Shown here in pieces: positions 43,361 through 53,039 of a DNA stretch of 64,000 nt (its first letter is position 1; every line of letters starts with the position of its first letter). The position numbers and the translations under genes were made by a program. Under the pieces are notes generated by a model, which saw only the letters and a list, made by a program, of their open reading frames with translations, ran no database searches and was not told where the DNA came from. Origin of the DNA: Cryomorphaceae bacterium (lineage in GTDB: Bacteria; Bacteroidota; Bacteroidia; Flavobacteriales; Flavobacteriaceae); contig QOQA01000001.1 in NCBI GenBank assembly GCA_003331875.1, positions 1-64,000 on the forward strand, read 5' to 3'.

Positions 43361-43462
43361 TTTTCTGTTATCAACAATTTGCCAATAATTATTAACAAAT
43401 ACTGTTTGTTTGTTTTAGCTTAAATTTTAAGTTATCATTTTTAATTTCTCTATGTTAGTAAA

Positions 43463-44980
43463 GTGAAAAGAGTTTCAAATATCAATGTCGATCAGTATGG
43501 TGAAAAGGCTTCTGTTTTTTCTTTACAGAAAGGCAAGCTACCACCACAGGCAGTGGATCTAGAAGAAGTTGTTTTGGGGGCTATGATGATTGATAAAAAA
43601 GGTGTGGACGAGGTAATTGATATATTACAACCAGAGGCCTTTTATAAAGAAAGTCACCAATTAATCTTCAATGCTATTATCAGTCTATTTGAAAAACAAG
43701 AGCCTATTGATATAAAGACTGTTTCTTTCCAGTTAAAAAAAGATGGAAATTTAAACTCAGTAGGAGGAGACTACTATCTAATCGAATTATCACAAAAGGT
43801 ATCATCATCAGCCCATATAGAGTTTCATTCTAGAATTATTTTGCAAAAATTTATCCAAAGAAAGCTTATTTCTATTTCAAACGATATTATTGAAGAATCA
43901 TATGATGAAACATCTGATGTTTTTGATTTATTGGATAAAGCTGAATCTAAAATTTATGATATTTCCCAACGAAATTTGAAAAAAAATACTCAATCTGCAG
44001 AAGATTTAGTGTTAGCAGCAAAGAAAAAAATTGAAGAAATTTCTAAAAAAGAGGGCTTAAGTGGCATAGCTTCTGGATTTGGAGAAATTGATAGACTAAC
44101 ATCAGGTTGGCAGCCAAGTGATTTAATTATTGTTGCAGCTAGACCAGGTATGGGTAAAACTGCATTTACATTATCAATGGCAAGAAATATCTCAGTTGAA
44201 AACAATATGCCTGTAGCCTTTTTCTCTTTAGAAATGTCTGCAATTCAGTTAATAACGCGATTAATATCTTCTGAAACTGGTCTTAATTCAGAAAAACTAA
44301 GAACTGGTAAATTAGAAAAGTTTGAGTGGGAATTATTAAATGTAAAAGTTACAAATCTCGAGAACGCTCCATTGTATATAGATGATACTCCATCATTATC
44401 AATTTTTGAATTGAGAGCAAAAGCTAGAAGGTTATCTTCTCAGTTCGGTATTAAACTTATTGTTGTGGATTATCTACAACTTATGACTTTAGGATCCAGT
44501 CAGAAATCTGGTAATAGAGAGCAAGAAATTTCTACAATTTCAAGAAATTTAAAGGCTTTGGCTAAAGAACTTGATATTCCAATTATTGCTCTCTCACAGT
44601 TGTCACGTGCTGTTGAATTAAGGGGTGGTACCAAAAGACCTATATTATCTGATTTAAGAGAATCAGGTGCCATTGAACAGGATGCTGATATCGTTTCTTT
44701 CTTATATCGTCCTGAATATTATAAAATTGATGAATGGGATGATGAGGAACGGTCACCAGCGCTTGGCCAAGCAGAATTCATAGTTGCAAAACACAGAAAT
44801 GGTGGTCTCAGTTCAATAAAGCTTAAATTTATTAACTCACTTGGAAAATTTGAAAACTTATCTTCTTTTGAAAATCCTTTTGAATATCAATCTAAAATTA
44901 ATACTGATAAAAAAGTAAATCCTGATCAAGCCTTTGAAAGTGGATCATACAGATCAGAGGAGGAGGATGACTTATTTTAA
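43463..44980 (+). CDS. dnaB: Replicative DNA helicase DnaB
   Basis: Hexameric fork helicase, 505 aa. The N-terminal primase-interacting domain contains [29 protein letters not shown]. The RecA-like core has Walker [18 protein letters not shown] (about residue 231 on), Walker [11 protein letters not shown] and [32 protein letters not shown]. The start is GTG at 43463; no ATG is better placed. About 100 bp upstream holds no clear promoter match. There is no intein. It overlaps the convergent rplT by 9 bp. The likely loader is the DciA-like DUF721 protein. Confidence 0.96.
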   Translation: MKRVSNINVDQYGEKASVFSLQKGKLPPQAVDLEEVVLGAMMIDKKGVDEVIDILQPEAFYKESHQLIFNAIISLFEKQEPIDIKTVSFQLKKDGNLNSVGGDYYLIELSQKVSSSAHIEFHSRIILQKFIQRKLISISNDIIEESYDETSDVFDLLDKAESKIYDISQRNLKKNTQSAEDLVLAAKKKIEEISKKEGLSGIASGFGEIDRLTSGWQPSDLIIVAARPGMGKTAFTLSMARNISVENNMPVAFFSLEMSAIQLITRLISSETGLNSEKLRTGKLEKFEWELLNVKVTNLENAPLYIDDTPSLSIFELRAKARRLSSQFGIKLIVVDYLQLMTLGSSQKSGNREQEISTISRNLKALAKELDIPIIALSQLSRAVELRGGTKRPILSDLRESGAIEQDADIVSFLYRPEYYKIDEWDDEERSPALGQAEFIVAKHRNGGLSSIKLKFINSLGKFENLSSFENPFEYQSKINTDKKVNPDQAFESGSYRSEEEDDLF

Positions 44981-45316
44981 GCTTTTAACTAATTTGGAAA
45001 AATTTTCAGAATCATTCATTGCCATATCAGCAAGAACTTTTCTGTTAAGATCTATTTTATTTTCCTTTAATTTATGCATTAATTCAGAGTAAGATAGTCC
45101 GTTTTGTCTTGCAGCCGCATTAATCCTTAAAATCCATAATGCTCTAAAGCTTCTTTTTTTGTTTCTTCTGTCTCTGTAGGCATAGGATAAGCCTTTCTCG
45201 ACAGCATTTTTTGCAACTGTATAAACATTTTTTCTTCTTCCAAAGTATCCTTTAGCTTCTTTAAGAATTTTTTTTCTTTTTTTTCTGGATGCAACTGAGT
45301 TTACCGATCTTGCCAT
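44972..45316 (-). CDS. rplT: 50S ribosomal protein L20
   Basis: L20 (114 aa), an early 23S rRNA-binding assembly protein. [42 protein letters not shown] and [29 protein letters not shown] are diagnostic. It is last in the thrS-infC-rpmI-rplT run, 63 bp after rpmI. Confidence 0.98.
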   Translation of the reverse strand: MARSVNSVASRKKRKKILKEAKGYFGRRKNVYTVAKNAVEKGLSYAYRDRRNKKRSFRALWILRINAAARQNGLSYSELMHKLKENKIDLNRKVLADMAMNDSENFSKLVKSLK

Positions 45317-45379
45317 AATTTATTTTTTAACTGAGGTGTTTTGATAAAACTTATACCTTTTGTTTGGTTAAACTATTTA

Positions 45380-45577
45380 CTATTTAAGCCTGAGTTGTTT
45401 TTTTATGCTGTTTAAATCACTATCGCTAACTAAACCATCGTGAGTAAGTTTTAATTTCCTCTTTTTTGATTTCTTTGTTAAAATATGATTTTTGAATGCA
45501 TGTTTCCTTTTAATCTTGCCAGTTCCGGTTACTTTGAACCTCTTTTTGGCACTAGATTTGGTTTTCATCTTACTCAT
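45380..45577 (-). CDS. rpmI: 50S ribosomal protein L35
   Basis: L35 (65 aa), with the hallmark [42 protein letters not shown]. It lies 3 nt after infC and upstream of rplT, the conserved IF3-L35-L20 operon order. Confidence 0.98.
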   Translation of the reverse strand: MSKMKTKSSAKKRFKVTGTGKIKRKHAFKNHILTKKSKKRKLKLTHDGLVSDSDLNSIKKQLRLK

Positions 45578-45580
45578 TGA

Positions 45581-46147
45581 CTATTTTTTTACTTTTTTTG
45601 GGCTCACAAACATAATCATTTTTTTTCCTTCTAGCACAGGTAATTGTTCAACTTTTCCATACTCCTCTAACTCTTGGGCTAATTTTAGTAATAAAATTTG
45701 CCCTTGTTCCTTGAAGATGATTGATCTACCCTTAAAAAAAACAAATGCTTTAAGTTTTGCACCATCTTCAAGAAATTTTATAGCATGTTTTTTCTTAAAT
45801 TCATAATCATGAATATCTGTTTGCGGACCAAATCTTATTTCTTTAACAATAACCTTTTGAGTCTTTGCTTTTAGATACTTCTCCCTCTTCCTTTGATCAT
45901 ACAAGAATTTTTTGTAATCTAAAGCTTTACATACAGGGGGGACTGCTTTTGGAGAAATTTCTACTAAGTCAGTTTCAAGATTTTTGGCGATTGATAAGGC
46001 TTCGTTTATAGAATAAACCCCAATATCAACATTGTCTCCAACCAGTCTAACCTCTTTAGATGTAATCTCACTATTAATTTTGTGAGGATTTTTTTTGATT
46101 ATTCTACCGGGTCTTCTCCCTCTTTTTCTTCTTAGTGCTATGGCTAT
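45581..46147 (-). CDS. infC: Translation initiation factor IF-3 (non-canonical ATA start)
   Basis: The track shows only the last 107 residues, starting at an internal TTG. Reading upstream on the minus strand stays open and family-like: [67 protein letters not shown], all typical of the IF-3 N-domain and linker. No ATG, GTG or TTG fits; the start is probably ATA at 46147 or 46141. The first overlaps the thrS stop (TAATA). IF-3 genes are known for rare AUU/AUA/AUC starts that let IF-3 repress its own translation. Length about 188 aa. Confidence 0.93.
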   Translation of the reverse strand: MAIALRRKRGRRPGRIIKKNPHKINSEITSKEVRLVGDNVDIGVYSINEALSIAKNLETDLVEISPKAVPPVCKALDYKKFLYDQRKREKYLKAKTQKVIVKEIRFGPQTDIHDYEFKKKHAIKFLEDGAKLKAFVFFKGRSIIFKEQGQILLLKLAQELEEYGKVEQLPVLEGKKMIMFVSPKKVKK

Positions 46148-48093
46148 TAGTTTAGGTTAGTTTTATGTGATTTTTTCACTATGCTTGAAATATAATCTGA
46201 AAGATTGTCAAGCTTTATACCACCAACAATATTCCCTCCTCTTAACCTGATTGTAACTTCAGAATTTTCAATTTCTTTATCTCCAATTATACCCATTATG
46301 TGAGTTTTTTTCTTTTCTGCCTCTAAAATTTTCTTTCCTACAGTTTCATTCCTAAAATCGACAGATGCGCGAATTTCGTCTTTTTCTAATAAATTCAAAA
46401 CTTTTTGGGTGTAATTTTGATGTTTTTCACCGACTGCTATTAATAAAATTTGATTAGTTGCTAACCAAAGTGGAAACACACCAGCTGTGTGTTCAATCAG
46501 TATTGCTATAAATCTTTCCAGGCTACCAAAAGGTGCTCTATGAATCATAACCGGTCTTTCATTTTGATTGTTTTTATTCTTAAAACTAAGATCAAATCTT
46601 TCTGGTAAATTGTAATCAACTTGAATAGTTCCTAACTGCCATTCTCTGTTAAGTGCATCTTTTACCATAAAGTCAAGTTTTGGACCATAAAATGCTGCTT
46701 CACCATATTCAGTTCTATAATCAAGATTTCTTGATTTAGTAGCTTCTAGAATAGCATTTTCAGCAAGATTCCAAACTTCATCAGAACCAATATATTTGTC
46801 CATATTTTTATTATCTCTAAGAGATATTTGAGCCGTAAAATCTTTAAATCCAAGAGACTTAAACACATACAAAACAAGGTCAATCACTTTTATAAATTCG
46901 TCTAAAAGTTGATCTTGAGTACAGAAAATATGAGCATCATCCTGTGTGAAACCTCTTACTCTTGTAAGTCCATGTAATTCACCACTTTGTTCATAGCGGT
47001 ATACTGTACCAAACTCAGCATACCTGACAGGTAAATCTCTGTAACTCCATTTTCTAGAGTTAAATATTTCACAATGATGAGGACAATTCATAGGTTTAAG
47101 TAAAAATTCTTCATCTTCTTTTGGTGTTTTTATTGGTGAAAATGTACTTTCACCATATTTATCATAGTGTCCAGATTGTTCGTAAAGTTTTCTATTGCCT
47201 ATATGTGGTGTTATAACCATATCATATCCAGCTTTTTTTTGTGCAGTTTTTAAAAAATCCTCCAGCCTTGATCTAAGTTCTGTACCCTCAGGAAGCCATA
47301 GAGGAAGACCCAAACCTACATTTTCTGAAAAAGTAAATAAGCCCAATTGTTTTCCTAAAACTCTATGATCTCTTTTTTTTGCCTCCTCAATTAATTCAAT
47401 ATATTCTTTAAGTAATTTTTCTTTCGGAAAGCTTATCCCGTATATTCTTGTTAATTGTTTATTATTTTCATCACCTCTCCAATATGCACCAGCGATATTT
47501 AATAATTTTACACTTTTAATAAATTTTGTCGAGGGAATATGACCACCTTTACATAAATCAGTAAAGTCAGCATGATCACAAAAGGTTATTTTTTCACCAT
47601 CAAGCCCTTGAATTAATTCACACTTATACTTGTTTTGCTGTCCTTTATAATATTCTAAAGCTTCTATATTTGAAACTTCTCTCATTTTGAAAAAATGATC
47701 TTTCCTTGCTTCTTCAATCATCTTAGTTTCAATCTTTGTAAAATCATTTTCTGAGAAGGTTGAGTTTTGAAAATCTACATCATAATAAAAACCATTTTCA
47801 ATTGCAGGACCAATAGTCAGTTTTGAGTCAGGGTATAAATTTAGAATTACTTGGGCTAGGAGGTGTGCAGTTGAGTGCCAAAATGCCATTTTACCCTCTT
47901 GATCTTCCCATTTAAAAAACTTTATGTTACCATCTTTAAAAAGTTGTGTTCTTACTTCAACAATTTCCCCATTGTATTCTACGCTTAAAATTTCTCTTGC
48001 AAGTGCTGGACTAATTTTTTCAGCAATTTCATATGGTGTTATTCCATCATAATACTTTATTTCGTTGCCATCTGGGAACCTTACTTTAATCAT
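46147..48093 (-). CDS. thrS: Threonine--tRNA ligase
   Basis: Class II synthetase, 648 aa. The N-terminal TGS domain ([23 protein letters not shown]) is followed by an editing domain with [10 protein letters not shown] and [10 protein letters not shown], and a catalytic core with the zinc ligands in [13 protein letters not shown] and [10 protein letters not shown]. The C-terminal anticodon-binding domain ends in IRLRGGN. The start overlaps DUF6095 by 8 bp and the stop overlaps the infC ATA start. No T-box or other leader is visible, since it lies inside a long run of genes. Confidence 0.96.
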   Translation of the reverse strand: MIKVRFPDGNEIKYYDGITPYEIAEKISPALAREILSVEYNGEIVEVRTQLFKDGNIKFFKWEDQEGKMAFWHSTAHLLAQVILNLYPDSKLTIGPAIENGFYYDVDFQNSTFSENDFTKIETKMIEEARKDHFFKMREVSNIEALEYYKGQQNKYKCELIQGLDGEKITFCDHADFTDLCKGGHIPSTKFIKSVKLLNIAGAYWRGDENNKQLTRIYGISFPKEKLLKEYIELIEEAKKRDHRVLGKQLGLFTFSENVGLGLPLWLPEGTELRSRLEDFLKTAQKKAGYDMVITPHIGNRKLYEQSGHYDKYGESTFSPIKTPKEDEEFLLKPMNCPHHCEIFNSRKWSYRDLPVRYAEFGTVYRYEQSGELHGLTRVRGFTQDDAHIFCTQDQLLDEFIKVIDLVLYVFKSLGFKDFTAQISLRDNKNMDKYIGSDEVWNLAENAILEATKSRNLDYRTEYGEAAFYGPKLDFMVKDALNREWQLGTIQVDYNLPERFDLSFKNKNNQNERPVMIHRAPFGSLERFIAILIEHTAGVFPLWLATNQILLIAVGEKHQNYTQKVLNLLEKDEIRASVDFRNETVGKKILEAEKKKTHIMGIIGDKEIENSEVTIRLRGGNIVGGIKLDNLSDYISSIVKKSHKTNLN

Positions 48094-48325
48094 TCCTTAA
48101 ATTATTATTTTCATCCTCAATTAAGCTTTTTACAATTTTCATTATTCCTGTATAGAGTAAATATACTGCCATTAAGCAAAAAATCGTACCTAAAATTAAA
48201 ACAAAATAATAAAATTCATGATCCTTATTTTTGAAGGCTGAAAAAACAACTGTTGGACCCAAAAACATCAAAAAAAGACAACTGATAAGCCGATTAAAAC
48301 CTTTAGATATATTATTTTTTTTCAA
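48086..48325 (-). CDS. DUF6095 family small membrane protein
   Basis: A 79-aa protein with two membrane helices (about residues 12-32 and 38-62), a basic N-terminus (KKNNISKGFNRL) and an acidic tail. It matches the DUF6095 pattern of Flavobacteria, including LFLMFLGPTVVF. Function unknown. It overlaps lgt by 4 nt and thrS by 8 nt, so its translation is coupled to both. Confidence 0.75.
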   Translation of the reverse strand: MKKNNISKGFNRLISCLFLMFLGPTVVFSAFKNKDHEFYYFVLILGTIFCLMAVYLLYTGIMKIVKSLIEDENNNLRND

Positions 48326-49149
48326 ATTTTATTAAAATTACTTCTCATCAAAAGGACTAGACCAATAATCATAAATGGAATACTTAACCATTGGCCAGTG
48401 GAAAGTATACCGAGGTAGTTTTCAAGCCCACCCTGGCTTTCTTTAACATATTCAACGATAAACCTTACTCCAAATAAAAACATCAGAAAAAAGCCGAAAA
48501 AGAATCCCTTTTTTTCAACTAATTTTGTTTTTTGGTAAAGTGTATACAGAATAATAAAGAGAATCAAATATCCAAAGGATTCATAAAGCTGTGCAGGATG
48601 CCGAGGTAAATTTTCTGATCTATTTAGAAAAATTACACCAAATTCAGAACCTGTATAATTTCCCACAATTTCAGAATTGAAAAAATTACCAATTCTAACT
48701 AACATACCTCCTAAAGCAACAACAATAACCAACCTATCAAAAATCCATAATACAGACTCATATTTATATTTTATTTTATATATCACTATTGACAAAATAA
48801 TACCTATTGTTGCACCGTGACTTGATAATCCTCTATAACCAACAAAATTCCAGCCATTTTCATCAATCTTTATGGGTAAAAAAATCTCTAATAGATTATT
48901 CTGGAAATAGTTCCAATTGTAAAAAAAAACTTCACCAAGTCTCGCTCCGATTAGAGTTCCAAGAACCATATGTACAAGAAATGGGTCAAGAAGCTTGAGA
49001 TCTTTTTTTTCTTTAACATAGATTTTTTCCATTAGTTTATAACCAAAGAAAAAAGCAAGTAAAAACATTAAACTATACCAATATATTGTTATTGGTCCAA
49101 TGCTAACTAGGGATTCACTTAGATCATGTTTAAAAATTAATTTGTCCAT
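48322..49149 (-). CDS. lgt: Prolipoprotein diacylglyceryl transferase
   Basis: Inner-membrane enzyme that attaches diacylglycerol from phosphatidylglycerol to the lipobox cysteine, the first step of lipoprotein maturation. Seven hydrophobic segments are visible in 275 aa. The Lgt signature appears as GGMLVRIGNFFNSEIVGNYTGSEFGVIF, preceded by YRGLSSHGATIG, and RHPAQLYESFGYL follows. Several lipoproteins in this window would be its substrates. Confidence 0.95.
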   Translation of the reverse strand: MDKLIFKHDLSESLVSIGPITIYWYSLMFLLAFFFGYKLMEKIYVKEKKDLKLLDPFLVHMVLGTLIGARLGEVFFYNWNYFQNNLLEIFLPIKIDENGWNFVGYRGLSSHGATIGIILSIVIYKIKYKYESVLWIFDRLVIVVALGGMLVRIGNFFNSEIVGNYTGSEFGVIFLNRSENLPRHPAQLYESFGYLILFIILYTLYQKTKLVEKKGFFFGFFLMFLFGVRFIVEYVKESQGGLENYLGILSTGQWLSIPFMIIGLVLLMRSNFNKI

Positions 49150-49167
49150 ATACTCAAATATAGTTTA

Positions 49168-49392
49168 TTAAGGGACAGGATCGCAGCCACAACTTTTATT
49201 CCAAGGATTACACTTTAAAATTCTAATAATACTTAAAAAAGACCCCTTAATTGGCCCATATTTGCTTAGGGCTTTGATTGCGTAATTTGAGCAGGTTGGA
49301 GAGAACCTACAATTAGAGCCTAAATATGGTGAAATTAGTATTTGGTAAAACCTTATTAGTTTGATCAGAGGAAAAACCAAAAACCTATTCAT
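49168..49392 (-). CDS. yidD: Membrane protein insertion efficiency factor YidD
   Basis: A 74-aa UPF0161 protein. [35 protein letters not shown] is diagnostic, with the family's cysteine-rich pattern ending [14 protein letters not shown]. It aids YidC-mediated membrane insertion. It usually sits in rpmH-rnpA-yidD-yidC; here it lies directly after cysS (adjacent), 18 nt before lgt and far from rpmH. Confidence 0.95.
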   Translation of the reverse strand: MNRFLVFPLIKLIRFYQILISPYLGSNCRFSPTCSNYAIKALSKYGPIKGSFLSIIRILKCNPWNKSCGCDPVP

Positions 49393-50838
49393 TTAATTAT
49401 CTTCAACTTTAATTCCAAGTGAATTTAATTTATCCCTTATTAGATCAGAAATTTGATAGTTTTTTATCTTTCTACTAAAATCTCTAATATCAATTAATGC
49501 CTCAACAAGTTTATCTTTACTTAGATCTTTTCTTTCAATATTTTTATGATTTGAAAAGCCAAGAATATCAAAGAGAAAAACCTTCATATAATTCCTTAAA
49601 TTATCAATTCCTTTCTTTGAAATAAATTCTTTTTCTTTTTTTATATCATCAATAAGTTTTGATAACTCAAACAAATGAGAAATTAATTTTGGTGAATTAA
49701 AATCATCCAACATAGAATCATAACATTTGTCAATTATAGATTCATATTTATCGCTGTCATTTTCTGAGGGTTTTAAAATATCAATATCATAAAAACTTTG
49801 CATTAATTTATTGTACCCTTTTTCAGAGGCTAGTAAAGATTCATTTGATAAATCTAACGTGTTTCTATAATGAGCCTGATACATTAAAAATTTAACCACC
49901 ATAGGATCATACCCTTTTTCAATCATATCACTTTTTCCAGAAAAGAGATTTTCAGGAAGTATAAAGTTTTCAGTAGACTTGGACATTTTTCTTCCATTCA
50001 AGGTTAACATGTTTGTATGAACCCAGTAATTTGCTGGATTTTCGTTGTATACAGCTTCAGATTGTGCTATTTCACAATCATGGTGCGGAAACTTTAAATC
50101 CATTCCTCCTCCATGTATATCAAATTTTTTACCCAAATATTTATGACTCATAGCTGAGCACTCAATATGCCAACCAGGAAAGCCATAACCCCAAGGAGAT
50201 TTCCATTTCATAATATGAGATGAACTTGCTTTTTTCCAAAGAGCAAAATCTTGAGGATTCTTTTTTTCATCTGATCCAAAAAGCTCACGGGATTCATTGA
50301 TAATATCATCCAAATTTCTGTTACTTAACTTTCCATACTTATATTTTTTTGTGAAGTTCAATAAATCAAAATACACAGATCCATTTTTTTCATATGCATA
50401 ACCGTTATCTATTATCATTTCAATCATTTCAATTTGTTCAATTATGTGTCCAGTAGCTGTAGGTTCAATGTTGGGAGATAATAAATTAAATTTAAGCAGT
50501 ACTTCTCTAAAGTCATTAGTATACTTTTGAACAACCTCCATAGGTTCAAGTTTTTCGATCTTTGCTCTCTTAAGAATTTTATCCTCATCCTCACTCTCCT
50601 CCAGATGCCCCACGTCAGTTATATTCCTAACATATCTAACATCATGACCGATATGTTTTAGAAACCTTACTATTAAATCAAATGAAATGAATGTTCTGCA
50701 ATTTCCAAGGTGAACTTTGTTGTATACAGTCGGTCCACATACATAAATTCCAACTTTTGATGGGTTTATGGTTTTAAAATCTTCTTTTTTTGATGATAAA
50801 GAGTTATATATTTTTAAACTTTTATTAGAGATTGACAT
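49393..50838 (-). CDS. cysS: Cysteine--tRNA ligase
   Basis: Class I synthetase, 481 aa. [16 protein letters not shown] contains a zinc cysteine and the HIGH-type motif (HLGN). HIECSAMS and [11 protein letters not shown] complete the zinc site, and [11 protein letters not shown] is the KMSKS loop. The C-terminal DALR-type helical region is present. It starts 5 nt after folE and abuts yidD, so it is part of a long run. Confidence 0.96.
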   Translation of the reverse strand: MSISNKSLKIYNSLSSKKEDFKTINPSKVGIYVCGPTVYNKVHLGNCRTFISFDLIVRFLKHIGHDVRYVRNITDVGHLEESEDEDKILKRAKIEKLEPMEVVQKYTNDFREVLLKFNLLSPNIEPTATGHIIEQIEMIEMIIDNGYAYEKNGSVYFDLLNFTKKYKYGKLSNRNLDDIINESRELFGSDEKKNPQDFALWKKASSSHIMKWKSPWGYGFPGWHIECSAMSHKYLGKKFDIHGGGMDLKFPHHDCEIAQSEAVYNENPANYWVHTNMLTLNGRKMSKSTENFILPENLFSGKSDMIEKGYDPMVVKFLMYQAHYRNTLDLSNESLLASEKGYNKLMQSFYDIDILKPSENDSDKYESIIDKCYDSMLDDFNSPKLISHLFELSKLIDDIKKEKEFISKKGIDNLRNYMKVFLFDILGFSNHKNIERKDLSKDKLVEALIDIRDFSRKIKNYQISDLIRDKLNSLGIKVEDN

Positions 50839-50843
50839 CCACT

Positions 50844-51515
50844 TTAACTATCGTTACGAATATAATCTAAAAATTCTCTTTTTATTAGTTTGTCTTTGAA
50901 TTTTCCTCCAAACTCACCTGTAACTGTGCTGCAATCTATATGTCTAATTCCTCTTGAGTTTACACACATGTGTTTAGCATCAATAACACATGCAACATCT
51001 TCAGTGTTTAAAAACTCTTGTAACTTTCTAACAACTTGAATGTTTAATCTTTCTTGGACTTGAGGTCTTCTTGCATAATAGTCAACAATTCTATTCATTT
51101 TCGAAAGTCCTATTACGTTTCCGTTAGAAAAGTAAGCAACATGTGCTTTTCCATAGATTGGTAATAAATGATGTTCGCAAGTTGAGAAGACTGTAATATT
51201 CTTTTCAACCAACATCTCCTCGTACTTGTATTTATTATCAAATGTTGATCCTTTAGGCAAGTTTTTTGGGTTTAGACCACCAAATAGTTCTTTCACGTAA
51301 GCCTTTGCTACTCTTAGAGGAGTTCCTTTGAGACTATCATCTGTCATATCCATTCCAAGAGTATGAAGAATTTCACCGACATTCTTTTGAATTATATTAA
51401 TTTTTTCATCATCACTTAGTTGAAAAGCATCTTCGCGCAGTGGAGTTTCAATTAAGTAATTTTTATGATCTGAATCAATTAATTCTAGATCTTCAAGAAA
51501 TTTATTGTATTTCAT
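50844..51515 (-). CDS. folE: GTP cyclohydrolase I
   Basis: Converts GTP to 7,8-dihydroneopterin triphosphate, the first step to folate and other pterins. Zinc ligands are visible in FSTCEHHLLPIYGKAHVAY (Cys113, His116) and in KHMCVNSRGIR. VIGLSKMNRIVDYYARRPQVQERLN is the standard substrate loop. Length is 223 aa. folP is at 62 kb. Confidence 0.96.
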   Translation of the reverse strand: MKYNKFLEDLELIDSDHKNYLIETPLREDAFQLSDDEKINIIQKNVGEILHTLGMDMTDDSLKGTPLRVAKAYVKELFGGLNPKNLPKGSTFDNKYKYEEMLVEKNITVFSTCEHHLLPIYGKAHVAYFSNGNVIGLSKMNRIVDYYARRPQVQERLNIQVVRKLQEFLNTEDVACVIDAKHMCVNSRGIRHIDCSTVTGEFGGKFKDKLIKREFLDYIRNDS

Positions 51516-51531
51516 ATTATTATTAAGTTTG

Positions 51532-51539
51532 CAAAGATA
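51532..51539 (-). promoter_or_regulatory. Candidate -7 element (TATCTTTG) for folE-cysS
   Basis: Minus-strand TATCTTTG sits 16 nt before the folE ATG in the 34-bp gap after the outer-membrane protein gene. It could start an internal transcript within the long minus-strand run. Confidence 0.42.
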
Positions 51540-51549
51540 AAAAATTGAT

Positions 51550-53037
51550 TTAGAAGATAATATTATAAGTTAGAGTTGTTCTAAAATTATTGTTTTCGAT
51601 TGAAGCTTTTTCTATGAATCCAGTATCAAATAACTGATAATTGTATTTTTTATTAATCATCTGCAATCCTAAATCAAGAGTTGAGGATTCGAAATCATAA
51701 CCTAAACCAAATGACTTGGAGGATAAGTAATCACCAGATATTTTGTAAGGACTTTTTAGTTTTTTAATACCTGCTCTAATACTAAAACTCTTTAGACGAA
51801 GTTCTGACCCAATTGAGTAATCTAAGGTGTTTTTTAAATTATCATTTATACTACTATTTAAAATCCTGTAAGAATCACCAAAATCACTTTTGAAATTACC
51901 ATTTTGATAGTTGTTCGATTGTATATCAATACTAACTATAAACATGTTTGCAAAAATATTACTTGCACTAAATATAACTTTTGATGGAGATTTAAACTTG
52001 TATTCATAAATGTTTGTTATATCAGGGTCAACTATATCAACATATTCATTTCCATTTAGATCAATTGAATTTGTTTCTAATGATTGTGCCAGTTCTTCTT
52101 CAAGATTAAAACTTGTAGGTGAATTATAACTTATACCCAATCTAAATGATTGGAGTTTGTAAATCATTCCTACTTGAAATGAAAAACCTTTTCCTCGTGT
52201 TATTAGTTCGTTACGAAAGTCGATCAATGTTATTGCAGAGTCATTGTCAAAGTTGTCCTCTGTATGCCTAAAACTTTTTTTACTATATAGCTCATATATG
52301 TTGAAGTTCATTCCCAAGTAAATATTTTCACCATATTGAGCTGATAAATTTATAGTTGATTTATTTTTAGTTCCTTTACTGTAATATGAATTATAAATAT
52401 CAAGACCGTCATTGTATTTGGCAATTGAATAAAATAAGTTGTTTTGATTGTCGTAATCCAAGAGATATGATTGAAACCCTAGGAAAGCTTGTTGTGAGGA
52501 GTATCCATAGTTTTGTCCAAGCCATCTGTAAACTCCATTAACAGTTTCATTAGATCCAACAGAAATGTCATTTACGTTATAACCAATTGAATTATTAATA
52601 AAGAATTGATCAACAGATATATTAGATCTTCCGGATATTTGTTGATCAAAATTGTAATCGTTCGTATTTTGATTATTTACACCAAAAGAAAATTTTTTAA
52701 ACTTACCCTCACCATAATTCTTGAAGACATATACTATACCGCCTTGAAAATTAAAATAATTTGAACTTGCAGAATTAGAACTGTTAGAAAAACTTGACTT
52801 AATATCTTTACTGTCAGTATTTAATGAAAACCCCATTCTTGATAACTCGAAAACACTACTAGATGAAGGATTGATTGAAATTGCAGATAAGTTTCCACCA
52901 AGTGATCCAAATGCTCCGCTCATGGCGGAAAATCTAGCGTTTCCGTTATCATTTTCAAATGTCAAAGAAATCGCATCGTCAATGTTTTGACAGTTTATGA
53001 ATACACAAAAAAATAACAAAAAAATTCTGTAAAACAT
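51550..53037 (-). CDS. Outer-membrane transport protein, OmpP1/FadL/TodX-like
   Basis: A 495-aa beta-barrel protein. A signal peptide (about 1-17) is followed by NGNARFSAMSGAFGSLGGNLSAISINPSSSSVF, the flavobacterial form of the FadL N-terminal hatch region that binds hydrophobic ligands. The rest alternates polar and aromatic residues as expected for strands and ends in a terminal strand (TTLTYNIIF). It could pass fatty acids or other hydrophobic compounds, but the ligand is not evident. It follows the Tyr/Ser-rich lipoprotein gene by 2 nt. Confidence 0.82.
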   Translation of the reverse strand: MFYRIFLLFFCVFINCQNIDDAISLTFENDNGNARFSAMSGAFGSLGGNLSAISINPSSSSVFELSRMGFSLNTDSKDIKSSFSNSSNSASSNYFNFQGGIVYVFKNYGEGKFKKFSFGVNNQNTNDYNFDQQISGRSNISVDQFFINNSIGYNVNDISVGSNETVNGVYRWLGQNYGYSSQQAFLGFQSYLLDYDNQNNLFYSIAKYNDGLDIYNSYYSKGTKNKSTINLSAQYGENIYLGMNFNIYELYSKKSFRHTEDNFDNDSAITLIDFRNELITRGKGFSFQVGMIYKLQSFRLGISYNSPTSFNLEEELAQSLETNSIDLNGNEYVDIVDPDITNIYEYKFKSPSKVIFSASNIFANMFIVSIDIQSNNYQNGNFKSDFGDSYRILNSSINDNLKNTLDYSIGSELRLKSFSIRAGIKKLKSPYKISGDYLSSKSFGLGYDFESSTLDLGLQMINKKYNYQLFDTGFIEKASIENNNFRTTLTYNIIF

Positions 53038-53039
53038 GT

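Noticed and set aside
43361-43462. Possible origin-like or regulatory element in the 102-bp gap before dnaB
   Set aside because: It is AT-rich with one weak inverted repeat (CTTAAATTTTAAG), but has no DnaA-box cluster and no full promoter match.
45581-45904. infC as the short 107-aa ORF of the track
   Set aside because: The frame continues upstream with clear IF-3 N-domain sequence to the thrS stop.
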